Virus record (IMG/VR): IMGVR_UViG_3300049617_000185
Location: 1 to 24,538 of that record
Strand: one strand, 5' to 3'
Origin: a virus
Length of the DNA stretch: 24,538 nucleotides
The notes under the pieces are model-generated. The model had not been told where the DNA came from. It was given only the letters and a program-made list of their open reading frames with translations, and searched no databases. The translations under genes were made by a program, and so were the position numbers. Within the stretch, counting starts at the first letter, position 1. Each line of letters opens with the position of its first letter. Shown here in pieces: positions 1 through 7,179 of the stretch.

Positions 1-1
1 A

Positions 2-436
2 GGCGTAACAAATTACGATCATGTTACTGAAGGTGTGGTGACGCGAAGTGTTGATTTAACTCCACAACAACAACTCAACTATACCGGCTCCGCTAGTCAC
101 ACCTTCAGTAACATCAATTCTCTGTCACAGACTTACGGCGATACTTTCACTGGCACCTTCACCGGAAATACTACCAGTGGAATCGCGGTTAATGGTCCAA
201 CGTTAGCTTCTTATTACCCTACGTCGGGCGATGTAATAAGCACAGTTAATACCGTAAGTGTAATGTCTCTAAATCCTAATTCTGTATTTTTAGCTAGTGA
301 AATGAGTGCATCACCAGTTATTGTCGAGTCAAATTTCAAGCCAACTCAAAAGGAACTAGAATCTCTAACTAAGGTTTCTGAAATTGTTGAGAAACCAAGA
401 AGAGGCAGAAAACCTTTTAAGAATGTGAAGGAATAA
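2..436 (+). CDS. Probable 5'-truncated structural-type protein with AT-hook-like tail
   Basis: The frame is open from base 2 to the TAA at 434-436, so the gene probably begins outside the window. A GTG at 35 is the first possible internal start but has poor ribosome-binding spacing. The visible 144 residues are rich in Ser, Thr, Gly and Asn in the first half, with alternating polar and hydrophobic residues typical of beta-rich virion proteins. The last 30 residues are charged and contain KPRRGRKP, which resembles an AT-hook that binds the DNA minor groove. The next gene follows after 2 bases, so the two are probably co-translated. I do not recognise a family. The structural role is inferred from composition only; a DNA-associated protein is the alternative. 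Confidence 0.6.
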   Translation, partial: GVTNYDHVTEGVVTRSVDLTPQQQLNYTGSASHTFSNINSLSQTYGDTFTGTFTGNTTSGIAVNGPTLASYYPTSGDVISTVNTVSVMSLNPNSVFLASEMSASPVIVESNFKPTQKELESLTKVSEIVEKPRRGRKPFKNVKE

Positions 437-438
437 TA

Positions 439-999
439 ATGAAACAGTTTTTTAAGAGAAAGTACACTAGTTTTCTACTAAGTATAGCTAATGTTTTAAC
501 CATATGCATTAATAAACTAATGTTCCATGTTATTAAAGTTAGAGATTTGAATATGGATCCATATGCTGGTTTTGATCGATTATTTGATGGTATTGGTCCT
601 TTGAAGCGTAATCATGGTACAACTACTTGGTTTACCAAGCCTAGTACGACTATTAGGTATAACAATCAGCTTCGTACATTTGAAGAGTTCAATATCAAAG
701 AGCCAAGATCGGGTTCTTTTAGTAGACCGCTTGTTTCTAAAAAATCTCCTTACTATGCTCCAGCAGTTACAGAGGTTGCCGTAACAGTGCCTGCTGTGGT
801 GCCTGGTTTGACCGTAGCGCCTTCAGTGCTACCAGTTGTGTCTCCTACACCTGCCGCTCCTCCTTTGGCGCCTACGATTGTTCCAGAGCCAATTCTTGCC
901 AAACCGACCAAAGGCTGCGGATGTTGCAGCGATTGCTCCTGCGAAGCATTAACACAAAAAGCTGCGGAAATATTTCAGCAAAAATTAGCCGAACTTTAA
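439..999 (+). CDS. Unknown protein with N-terminal hydrophobic helix, proline-rich linker and cysteine cluster
   Basis: This protein of 186 residues starts at ATG 439 behind AAGGA at good spacing. Residues 1-9 are basic and about 12-33 are hydrophobic, compatible with a membrane-associated helix, although an internal start at the Met before DPYAG would remove it. Residues about 105-155 form an Ala/Val/Pro-rich linker. A CGCCSDCSC cluster follows at about 159-167 and could bind a metal. The tail is a charged helix. The stop is TAA at 997-999. The same frame stays open after that stop to 1164 and reads like a continuation of the C-terminal helix, so this gene may be the larger part of a longer one cut by a nonsense change. 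No family recognised. Confidence 0.7.
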   Translation: MKQFFKRKYTSFLLSIANVLTICINKLMFHVIKVRDLNMDPYAGFDRLFDGIGPLKRNHGTTTWFTKPSTTIRYNNQLRTFEEFNIKEPRSGSFSRPLVSKKSPYYAPAVTEVAVTVPAVVPGLTVAPSVLPVVSPTPAAPPLAPTIVPEPILAKPTKGCGCCSDCSCEALTQKAAEIFQQKLAEL

Positions 1000-1032
1000 A
1001 AATTAAATATAGCAGAACATCGTCAAGAGATT

Positions 1033-1164
1033 ATGGATCTCGCTAAATTTGCGTTATCAGAATGGGATAAAATTAAGGTTGGAACTGTCAAAGGTAAAGT
1101 AACCAAAGAACGCGCAACACCTAAAAAGTCCATTAAGAAAAATGTTAAGAGCAAGAATAAATAA
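1033..1164 (+). CDS. Small basic protein, or C-terminal remainder of the preceding gene
   Basis: An open frame of 43 residues starts at ATG 1033 and ends with TAA at 1162-1164. It begins MDLAKFALSEWDKIKVGTVK and has a Lys-rich tail. It is in the same frame as the gene ending at 999, and no stop lies between 1000 and 1032; those bases read KLNIAEHRQEI, a plausible helix. A purine run (AAGAGA) lies only about 3 bases before the ATG, too close for a good ribosome site. It is therefore either a tiny independent gene or the readthrough or remnant C-terminus of the upstream protein. Function unknown. Confidence 0.4.
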   Translation: MDLAKFALSEWDKIKVGTVKGKVTKERATPKKSIKKNVKSKNK

Positions 1165-1186
1165 TATTGCATATAATTGAGGTACA

Positions 1187-1612
1187 ATGCCCATTAGAAG
1201 TGTCAAACAACGTTCAGACAGAGGAAGTCTCAAGGATTTGGTTAATTCTTCCGTTCCACCCACGGTGGTCGTAGAGGTACAGCCCTCAGCTTCTGAAATC
1301 AGATTGAAGAAGTTATATGAGTTTGCACAGCTTCACAAGGACTATAAATTACAGGCGGGACTAGGGATAATTACTACAGATTATATTGCTGATAAAAATG
1401 CTTTGCCTTTGAGTATTTATCGCATTAAGAAAACTGTCGATGATATTAAAGCAAAATCACCAGGTAAGATTGAAAAACTGCAAGAACAATTTGATGGTAT
1501 TTTTGGTGAGGTTCTAAGCCAAGAAGCACTTGACTATATAAGTAAGGGACGCATCCGCGTGAAAACTGCCAGTGTCCGTAAACCAGTCTTTTGGAGAGCG
1601 AGTAAAGTATGA
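1187..1612 (+). CDS. Hypothetical protein, mostly helical, basic C-terminus
   Basis: A protein of 141 residues. The start ATG 1187 has AGGT about 5 bases upstream. The first 45 residues look disordered (basic, then PPTVVVEVQPSAS). Residues 45-120 look helical, with a charged amphipathic stretch near DDIKAKSPGKIEKLQEQ. The last 20 residues are basic with aromatic residues. No catalytic motif or known domain is visible. The stop codon overlaps the next start by four bases (ATGA, 1609-1612), so it is translationally coupled to the zinc-finger protein that follows. Function not recognised. Confidence 0.75.
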   Translation: MPIRSVKQRSDRGSLKDLVNSSVPPTVVVEVQPSASEIRLKKLYEFAQLHKDYKLQAGLGIITTDYIADKNALPLSIYRIKKTVDDIKAKSPGKIEKLQEQFDGIFGEVLSQEALDYISKGRIRVKTASVRKPVFWRASKV

Positions 1613-2436
1613 AATGTGTTAGTTGTGAAACAGAAATAAATCCAAAATGGAAGCATGCTATTGAAAAAAACCTTTGTCCATTTTGTGGTCAAGTAATTCT
1701 AGAAACTCGTTTAAAAGAATTACTAACCTCTTTAGCTGAAACAATGTCAGCTCTAACAGAGTATCCAGATCAATTAAATGATTGGTTACTTTCTAATCAT
1801 AATTTTATTAAAACAGATTCTCCAGATCTTAGTAAATACATGCCTAAAGAATTACTCAAAGATCTTAAGAAAGTTCAAGATGACCGTGATTTCCAAGAAA
1901 GAAAGAAATTTACTGTTAAAGTTCAAACTGAAACTGGTGAGCAAGAAATTGAGGCAGAAAATCTTCAATCAGAAGAAAAGACTAATGATTTCTTTACTAG
2001 AGCAGAGGTAATTAAAAAGACTGGTCCTACTAATCAACAATTGGGACCGAATGCTAATCTTATTTTCCAATCTCCAGCAGAAAAGACTCAATATTTAAAG
2101 AGTGTTGCTCAACAAATTAAAAAAGCCGGATCGGGTGGTAGTATGACTACTACCACCACTGCTATGATGAGTGAGGCTGAAGCCGAAGCAGTGGCTGAAT
2201 TTCAAATGTCTAGTGGAGAGATAGCGTCTTCATTGGATTCAGGTAGTGATGATGATTTGCCAGGCGGAGATTTTATTTTGCAAGCCAATATTGCTGCGGC
2301 ATCTGGTAAAGCAGGTGGCAGTGGTGGAAATGCTAATGCTAAAGATTTAGCTCATTTACAAAGACTACAAGCCAAAGTATCAGATTCGAGAAGAAATATT
2401 GCAACAGGTGCTAAAGGTTCATTTTCCAGGTCTTAA
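1609..2436 (+). CDS. Hypothetical protein with N-terminal zinc ribbon and low-complexity tail
   Basis: A protein of 275 residues starting in a four-base overlap with the upstream gene. Cys3, Cys6, Cys23 and Cys26 form a CxxC-16-CxxC zinc ribbon. Residues 30-140 are charged and mostly helical. From about 170 the protein becomes low complexity, with a Gly/Ser stretch, a Thr run, an Ala/Glu repeat and an Asp-rich patch (SDDDLPGGD), ending in a Gly/Ala/Asn-rich basic tail. This suggests a folded zinc head on a long flexible tail. No family recognised. Zinc ribbons are unusually frequent in this genome, so the ribbon alone does not give a role. Confidence 0.75.
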   Translation: MKCVSCETEINPKWKHAIEKNLCPFCGQVILETRLKELLTSLAETMSALTEYPDQLNDWLLSNHNFIKTDSPDLSKYMPKELLKDLKKVQDDRDFQERKKFTVKVQTETGEQEIEAENLQSEEKTNDFFTRAEVIKKTGPTNQQLGPNANLIFQSPAEKTQYLKSVAQQIKKAGSGGSMTTTTTAMMSEAEAEAVAEFQMSSGEIASSLDSGSDDDLPGGDFILQANIAAASGKAGGSGGNANAKDLAHLQRLQAKVSDSRRNIATGAKGSFSRS

Positions 2437-2457
2437 TTTAAATTAGGTGATAAGATT

Positions 2458-2752
2458 ATGCCAATTAGAATAGTTACTAATAAAAAAGTTGAAATGACAG
2501 AAGATGAATGGACTATGTATAATAAAATAGTCAAATAATAAAGGTGAAGATTTATTCAATGTTTTATTTGAAACGGACAATAATGGAATAATTGTTTTTT
2601 TGAGACCACCATCTAAATTTAGAACCAGTTTTGAAGTATTTTTATTTTGCATGAGTTTAATGCAACATCAACATTTAAGAATGATGCATGCTGAAGTAAC
2701 TGATGTTTGTAATCAAATGAAACTTAAAATACAAGAATTTAAAAAGGAATAA
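2458..2752 (+). pseudogene. Small unknown gene split by a +1 frameshift (or using programmed frameshifting)
   Basis: ATG 2458 has AGGTGA about 7 bases upstream and reads MPIRIVTNKKVEMTEDEWTM and a few more residues before TAA at 2536. The +1 frame has a TAG at 2528-2530 and is then open to the TAA at 2750-2752, four bases before the next start. That frame reads SNNKGEDLFNVLFETDNNG and onward through a hydrophobic segment to a Lys-rich end. The second part has no ATG with a ribosome site near its beginning. Joining the frames inside 2531-2538 gives one protein of about 98 residues. The site AAA TAA could allow +1 slippage by tRNA-Lys. An assembly indel or a real inactivating mutation would look the same. 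No known family. Confidence 0.6.
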
Positions 2753-2755
2753 AAT

Positions 2756-3169
2756 ATGTTAACAGTACTCGGTCATGATGCAGTAAATAAAAAAGTTATC
2801 CCAGGTGTAACGTTAAAAGCGGGACAAATTGCACAATTGACAACTATTAATAATGAAGTAATGTTTACTTTAAGTGACGGTACTTGCCCTTATGGAATAG
2901 TACTCAAATTTTTAGGCGGTCGTCCTCCAGGTGATAAATCTTCAGTTAATAAAGAATTTCCATATTCAGCCCTAGTACAACATAATCGAGGACGCTATAC
3001 AACAGATACCTTTGATACTACAGTGTCATATCCCGTTAATGCTAATTTGTATGTTTCAGCAACGGGATTATTAACAATCGTTCGCGCCCAATCGACCTAT
3101 CCAGCTATTGGTATGGTAGAAGTTCCTCCAACAACTACAGACGCAACGCTGACATTTTTATGGTTTTAA
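2756..3169 (+). CDS. Probable virion structural protein, possibly capsid decoration
   Basis: A protein of 137 residues starting 3 bases after the preceding stop. It is predicted to be almost all beta: short hydrophobic strands separated by Gly, Pro, Asn and Thr turns, few charged helices, and a C-terminus ending in an aromatic strand (TLTFLWF). The pattern of an early KAGQIAQLT strand, a central GGRPPGDKSS loop and a late ATGLLTIV hairpin resembles small head-decoration or fibre-type proteins of tailed phages. This is a resemblance of style, not a proven family match. No enzyme motif is present. Confidence 0.65.
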   Translation: MLTVLGHDAVNKKVIPGVTLKAGQIAQLTTINNEVMFTLSDGTCPYGIVLKFLGGRPPGDKSSVNKEFPYSALVQHNRGRYTTDTFDTTVSYPVNANLYVSATGLLTIVRAQSTYPAIGMVEVPPTTTDATLTFLWF

Positions 3170-3230
3170 GTATTTTGTCGAGAAAAAGTTCAGTATTCTA
3201 CATTCTACATTATAGATTAAGGAAGATAAT

Positions 3231-3743
3231 ATGACTCAACGAGTAAAATTAGGTGATTTTGTAAGCACAGAATTAGAGGAAAATTTCTCTGATTTTGATA
3301 TGTCGGAAATAGAGCAAGTGTTAGTAAATCTTAAAGAAACTGACGCAATTGATTTAGCTCATGTTGAGCTTTTACAACAACAAGCTTTACGTGGAGCAGA
3401 CGTTGTGGCAGGTTATTTAGGAAAAATGGTAAAGATAATAGGTTTCTTAGAAACAAAAGTAAATAGTACCAAAAATAAAATCTCTTTAGAGTATACTGCT
3501 CCTGAAGGTAGAACTACGATGGAGATGAAGAAATGGGCGGGCGAAGTTGGCTCACCCGAACTTGAACAATGGCAAGACAAACTAGGTAGTGCGAAGGGAA
3601 GCAAACTCGTCCTCGACCGCAAATATGAAATTTTAGTGAAGGCTCACCATCATTTTAAAGATATTGCGCAGGGGCTACGCCGAACGATCCTCGGATATAG
3701 TTCGAGTACGACGGCTGACAAGGTTCCCGAAGGCTACGAATAA
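3231..3743 (+). CDS. uvsY: Probable UvsY-like recombination mediator
   Basis: A protein of 170 residues, with AAGGAAG just before ATG 3231. It sits 11 bases upstream of the RecA/UvsX-like gene. In T4 UvsY (137 residues) helps UvsX load on gp32-coated single-stranded DNA. The layout here is similar: an acidic N-terminal helix (about 1-45), then a basic helical core with KMVKIIGFLETKVN, a region with RTTMEMKKW, and a C-terminal helix pair around LDRKYEILVKAHHHFKDIAQ. The C-terminus holds a short disordered end. Bases from about 3520 on are much richer in G and C than the first half. The call rests on position, size and helix pattern; direct identity to T4 UvsY is low and must be tested. Confidence 0.5.
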   Translation: MTQRVKLGDFVSTELEENFSDFDMSEIEQVLVNLKETDAIDLAHVELLQQQALRGADVVAGYLGKMVKIIGFLETKVNSTKNKISLEYTAPEGRTTMEMKKWAGEVGSPELEQWQDKLGSAKGSKLVLDRKYEILVKAHHHFKDIAQGLRRTILGYSSSTTADKVPEGYE

Positions 3744-3754
3744 TCGGAGATAAA

Positions 3755-4954
3755 ATGTCGAAACAATTAGAAGCTTTTTTTAAAGGTTATGCGGATTCAG
3801 AAGAACAGTTAGATTTCAAGATGGCACATGAAGAAGTGGGCGAAAGAGTTCCCGTAATTTCTACAGGGACTTATGCATTAGATAATGCACTTTCTTCAGG
3901 CGGTCTTCCTAAAGGAAGATTAATTCAATATTATGGACCTCCTGGTTCTGGTAAAACTTTGTTAGCCATGATTGCTATGGTTGAAGCACAAAAGCAAGAT
4001 CCAACTGCTCAGCAAATGTTTATTGATGCAGAGCAAACTTTTTCTTCTGATTGGGCAGAAACTCTTGGAGTTGATACATCTAGAGTTATTTTAGTCGAAG
4101 GTGATTTAGCTGCCAATGGACGCAAGTGTTTTGAAATGCTTTTAGGAGTTCCTAAAGAAGATCAAAAGCATGTTTTAAAAGGAAAGTCTAAAGAAGGTTT
4201 CTTAGATAAGATCGCGGCTGGCGAATTTAATGTAAATCTAATTGTATTAGACTCATTAGGCTCTATTATTCCGCCTGGCGAGGACACTTCTGCAATTGGT
4301 AAGATGAATATGTCTTTACTAGCTAGGTTTCTAACTACAACTTTTAGAAAACTTACTTTAGAAGTTAATAAAGCACAAATACCATTTATCATTATTAATC
4401 ATAAGAGAGACTCTTTTGATATTTATAAAGGAGATCATACCTTTTCTGGTGGCAATACTTATGCTCACACATTAAGCGCAAACGTTTATTTTGAAGCCAT
4501 TCAAAGAAAAGATGATCGTATTCTTGATGAAAAAGAAAATAAAGTTGGTCATCCAATTAAGGCTACTATTGAAAAAAGTAAATTTGGACCATGGCCAAGA
4601 TCATGCGAATTCAAGGTGAACTTTGGAATCGGTGTTATAGATAAGCACGAAGAGATCGCTCAACTAGCTTTAGATTACGGTGTAGTCACTAAACCATCAA
4701 CGGTGTCTCACGAATATGGCGATCGTAAATGGGTTGGTTTCCCGAAATTCTGTGAAGCTATTAAGGAAGATTCTGCACTAGCAGATAAATTGTTAGCAGA
4801 AATTAATGACGCTCGTGAAAAAAAGATGGAACAAAAGAGATTAGACCAAGCTAGTAAGAGGGCGGCTTTTTTAGCTCAAGCTGGAGTGGTTGCAGACGAT
4901 GACTCTTCTTCTGATGATTCTGAAAAGAAAAAGAGTGGTAGGAAAGGTAAGTAA
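3755..4954 (+). CDS. uvsX: RecA-family recombinase (UvsX-like)
   Basis: This protein of 399 residues is an ATP-dependent strand-exchange protein for recombination, repair and recombination-dependent replication. Walker A is GPPGSGKT at 61-68. The catalytic glutamate is in FIDAEQ (E93). Walker B is LIVLDS with D166. The L1/L2-type DNA-binding loops lie around 170-240, including NHKRDSFDIY. A Lys-rich insertion (about 133-157) lies between the core motifs. The C-terminus ends with an acidic serine stretch followed by a basic tail. The length agrees with phage UvsX (about 390 residues) more than bacterial RecA (about 350). It follows the UvsY-like gene and precedes the SSB and resolvase genes, forming a recombination module. 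High confidence in family; UvsX rather than RecA subtype is inferred from neighbours. Confidence 0.93.
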   Translation: MSKQLEAFFKGYADSEEQLDFKMAHEEVGERVPVISTGTYALDNALSSGGLPKGRLIQYYGPPGSGKTLLAMIAMVEAQKQDPTAQQMFIDAEQTFSSDWAETLGVDTSRVILVEGDLAANGRKCFEMLLGVPKEDQKHVLKGKSKEGFLDKIAAGEFNVNLIVLDSLGSIIPPGEDTSAIGKMNMSLLARFLTTTFRKLTLEVNKAQIPFIIINHKRDSFDIYKGDHTFSGGNTYAHTLSANVYFEAIQRKDDRILDEKENKVGHPIKATIEKSKFGPWPRSCEFKVNFGIGVIDKHEEIAQLALDYGVVTKPSTVSHEYGDRKWVGFPKFCEAIKEDSALADKLLAEINDAREKKMEQKRLDQASKRAAFLAQAGVVADDDSSSDDSEKKKSGRKGK

Positions 4955-4956
4955 TA

Positions 4957-5343
4957 ATGCCAGGTTCTAAAGATTTTGCAGTAGGAGCAGTAGGAGTAGT
5001 TCAGCCAGGTATGCCAGGAGCAATTGGAACTGGAACCGTTTTATCTGGTAGTCCTATTAGCAGAAAACCTTTGTACTTGGTGACTCTAGAAGATACAGCT
5101 AAAACTACTAAAGTTTTAACTCGTTTTATTGCAATAGATAAGCCAGATGATAAGAATGGATTTATTGGAGTGAAGGGATTTTTTACTGAATCTTCGGAAG
5201 ATGAAATTATAGGTAGTGCTGTAGAAATGGTTGCAGCAACAAAGAAGGAAACATTAGTAGAAATGATGTTCCCATGGCACAGAATTCATAGCATTAGAAG
5301 CTTAGTTTTTAATGCAAATAAGACTCAAACTTTAGTTAAATAA
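4957..5343 (+). CDS. Hypothetical beta-rich protein in the recombination module
   Basis: A protein of 128 residues starting 2 bases after the recombinase stop, so it is probably translated together with it. The first 35 residues are Gly/Pro/Val rich and look flexible. Residues 38-125 look like a small beta barrel: a strand RKPLYLVTLED, a strand VLTRFIAID, and a distinctive MMFPWHRIHSIRSLVFNA near the end. No catalytic residues are apparent. The genomic position suggests a nucleic-acid or recombinase accessory factor, but this is inference from neighbours only. Confidence 0.7.
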   Translation: MPGSKDFAVGAVGVVQPGMPGAIGTGTVLSGSPISRKPLYLVTLEDTAKTTKVLTRFIAIDKPDDKNGFIGVKGFFTESSEDEIIGSAVEMVAATKKETLVEMMFPWHRIHSIRSLVFNANKTQTLVK

Positions 5344-5377
5344 TTAGCTAAAAATATAGGAAAGTGAGTGTAATAAA

Positions 5378-5680
5378 ATGGCATCTAATAGTAAGATAAA
5401 TAGTCGATCGAACAATGTTGATAGTACTGTAATTCAAGGGGTTTTGTCGATTATGGAAAGAAACTCTGATACTCTGTGGACTGGAACGATGACGGATTTG
5501 AATGCTGCTTTGGCTCGTGTGTTGGGCAGTAGAAAATCTCAAATTTTACCAGGTTCCCCATGTGCTCTTAGAGTAGTTTTAGATAGGGTAGTAAATAGAA
5601 TAAGAAGTAGAGGTATCGGCGTAAGATTTGGTCGCACCTCTGATCATAGTCGTACTCGTTTCGTTAGATTTGCACAATAA
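5378..5680 (+). CDS. Orphan winged-helix DNA-binding protein resembling primase C-terminal domains
   Basis: A protein of 100 residues with a purine-rich AGGAAAGTGAG region upstream of ATG 5378, at longer than usual spacing. Residues 33-100 contain LWTGTMTDLNAALARVL, then a Pro/Ser linker, then ALRVVLDRVVNRIRSRGIGV and RFGRTSDHSRTRFVRF. This order, a W-x-G-T helix, a recognition helix after a P-x-S-P turn, and a C-terminal beta hairpin, is what I know from the winged-helix domain often fused to the end of phage and plasmid primase or helicase proteins. Here it stands alone between the recombinase block and SSB. It may bind an origin, a promoter, or the replisome. Family resemblance is from memory of the motif pattern. 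Confidence 0.7.
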   Translation: MASNSKINSRSNNVDSTVIQGVLSIMERNSDTLWTGTMTDLNAALARVLGSRKSQILPGSPCALRVVLDRVVNRIRSRGIGVRFGRTSDHSRTRFVRFAQ

Positions 5681-5758
5681 GGTGCTTCGATAAAAAACGG
5701 TAGATTTGTTTAAAAAATGTACTTGATGTACAAAAGAGAAAACAGTAGGAGAATAATT

Positions 5759-6484
5759 ATGACTACATTCGGTGAAGTTAGTTGGAGTGATGATGTTTAT
5801 GGCGGCGCGGACGGTAAGAAGCAAGTAAACAACAAGGATCTTTTCCTTAGACTAGAGGAAGGTTCCAATGAGATGAGATTAGTAACCCAACCTCATCAAT
5901 ATCTTGTACACAAGTACAAGAAAGAGGGTGATCCTGGATTTGGACAAAAAGTATCTTGTTCTCAAATGCACGGTGTTTGTCCTCTTTGTGCAGTTGGTGA
6001 TAAAGCCAAGCCACGTTGGCTACTTGGAGTAATTAGTCGCAAGAGTGGTACTTACAAGATTCTTGATATTTCTTTTGCAGTGTTTTCTCAAATCAGAAAA
6101 CTTGCTAAGAATACTCAACGTTGGGGAGATCCAACCAAATACGACATCGATATCGTTGTCGACAAAAATGGTGGACCAACGAATTACTATTCAGTTCAAC
6201 CAGTTTCTAAGGAGCCTCTTTCTGCCGCTGATCAGAAGATTAAGGATGATGCCGATCTAGATGATTTGAAGCGTAGAGTAACCCCTCTTTCTCCAGAGAA
6301 TGTTCAAAAGAGAATTGATAAGATCAATGGCGTAGTAACTGCCGATGCTTCCGCAGCCCCTGCTGCCAAAGCAAAGACTTCAAAAGCTGCTACCCCAAAG
6401 ACTGCACCAGTTGTAAATATGAGTGCGGATGAAGATGATGTTGCCAATGATTTTCCAGATCATGATGCAACTGTCGCTTCCTAA
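5759..6484 (+). CDS. gp32-like single-stranded DNA-binding protein
   Basis: A protein of 241 residues. I prefer ATG 5759 over the upstream ATG 5717 because TAGGAG lies just before it and the residues from MTTFGEV onward look like a normal N-terminus. C67, H71, C74 and C77 make a compact zinc site like the one in T4 gp32. Around it are aromatic and basic residues expected of an OB-fold (DLFLRLEEGSNEMRLV, RWLLGVISRKSGTYKILD). After residue 160 comes a charged helix and an Ala/Lys/Thr linker, and the protein ends in an acidic tail (SADEDDVANDFPDHD), as SSBs use to recruit partners. It would coat ssDNA for the recombinase, mediator and primase nearby. A strong terminator follows it, fitting a highly expressed gene. 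Confidence 0.88.
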   Translation: MTTFGEVSWSDDVYGGADGKKQVNNKDLFLRLEEGSNEMRLVTQPHQYLVHKYKKEGDPGFGQKVSCSQMHGVCPLCAVGDKAKPRWLLGVISRKSGTYKILDISFAVFSQIRKLAKNTQRWGDPTKYDIDIVVDKNGGPTNYYSVQPVSKEPLSAADQKIKDDADLDDLKRRVTPLSPENVQKRIDKINGVVTADASAAPAAKAKTSKAATPKTAPVVNMSADEDDVANDFPDHDATVAS

Positions 6485-6503
6485 TTCAGTTTAGAAGTAC
6501 CAT

Positions 6504-6536
6504 AAAAAAGACTCAAGCTAATCCTTGAGTCTTTTT
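6504..6536 (+). terminator. Intrinsic terminator after the SSB gene
   Basis: An 8-bp perfect stem, GACTCAAG at 6510-6517 and CTTGAGTC at 6524-6531, encloses a 6-base loop. It is preceded by six A and followed by five T, so the A and T runs can extend the stem, and it could work from either strand. It separates the SSB transcript from the resolvase operon. Confidence 0.88.
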
Positions 6537-6562
6537 CCATTTGTGCGTAAAAATAATGTTAT

Positions 6563-6585
6563 TGTTATATCTCCATTATGGAGAT
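6563..6585 (+). promoter_or_regulatory. Extended -10-like element overlapped by a perfect operator-like palindrome
   Basis: After the terminator, the resolvase gene needs its own promoter. TGTTATATC at 6563-6571 resembles an extended -10 (TG-N-TATATC). No good -35 is present. Bases 6569-6585 are a perfect inverted repeat, ATCTCCAT-T-ATGGAGAT, covering the end of the -10-like element, the expected transcription start and the GGAG ribosome site (6580-6583) of the next gene. A repressor site or an RNA hairpin hiding the ribosome site would both fit. Inference from position. Confidence 0.45.
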
Positions 6586-6588
6586 TAG

Positions 6589-7179
6589 ATGACACGAGTT
6601 TTAGGGATAGATGTTTCCAGCACTACTATTGGATATTGTATATTAGATATTGATCAATCAAATAAAATTAGTTTCATTCACGCTAATTATTTAAAGCCTC
6701 TGAAAGAAGGGACTATTATTGAAAGAATAGTAGATACTAGAAATAGATTGAAAGATATCATGGATGGCTATCAGCCTGATCATATTGGAGTTGAAGATAT
6801 TATCAAATTTATGAAAGGTAAAAGTTCCGCTGACACCGTTGTTATGTTAACCACCTTTAATAGAATGACTTGTTTATTAGCTCATGATCATTTACAAAAA
6901 AGTCCTGAATTATTTAATGTTTTATCGATTCGTCACGGATTAAAACAAAACAATATTTTTCCTAAAAAAGAAGATATGCCGGAGCTTGTGGCAAAACATT
7001 TAGGAATTACTTTCCCTTATCAGTTTGGCAAGAAGGGTAAAGTTCAAGAAGAAAGCTATGACATGGCAGATGGTGTCGCCGTTGCTCTATATTATGCATT
7101 TGTTTTAACTGGTCAAGTCAAACGTAAAATCAAAAAGGTCGGTACAGTAAAGAAAAAGCGCAAGGTGAAGAAGAAATGA
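6589..7179 (+). CDS. RuvC-like Holliday junction resolvase
   Basis: A protein of 196 residues with an RNase H-like fold, expected to cut four-way DNA junctions and branched replication intermediates before packaging. The first acidic residue is D8 in VLGIDVSSTTIGY, the second E69 in HIGVEDI, and the last pair D158 and D161 in YDMADGVAVAL. These match the four-carboxylate arrangement of RuvC. The last 15 residues are a Lys-rich tail (VKRKIKKVGTVKKKRKVKKK region) that should add DNA affinity. GGAG lies 5 bases before the ATG, inside a palindrome. The stop overlaps the DnaJ start by 4 bases. It may also be described as a crossover-junction endonuclease of phage type; the function is the same. 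Confidence 0.9.
   Translation: MTRVLGIDVSSTTIGYCILDIDQSNKISFIHANYLKPLKEGTIIERIVDTRNRLKDIMDGYQPDHIGVEDIIKFMKGKSSADTVVMLTTFNRMTCLLAHDHLQKSPELFNVLSIRHGLKQNNIFPKKEDMPELVAKHLGITFPYQFGKKGKVQEESYDMADGVAVALYYAFVLTGQVKRKIKKVGTVKKKRKVKKK

Noticed and set aside
2134-2157. 9-bp inverted repeat GGTGGTAGT / ACTACCACC
   Set aside because: It lies in a Gly/Ser then Thr-run low-complexity region, where codon repetition produces such pairing.
997-2538. Recoded stop codon (alternative genetic code) as explanation for broken frames
   Set aside because: Other genes in the window end normally with TAA, TAG or TGA at sensible places next to new starts, so standard bacterial decoding fits.
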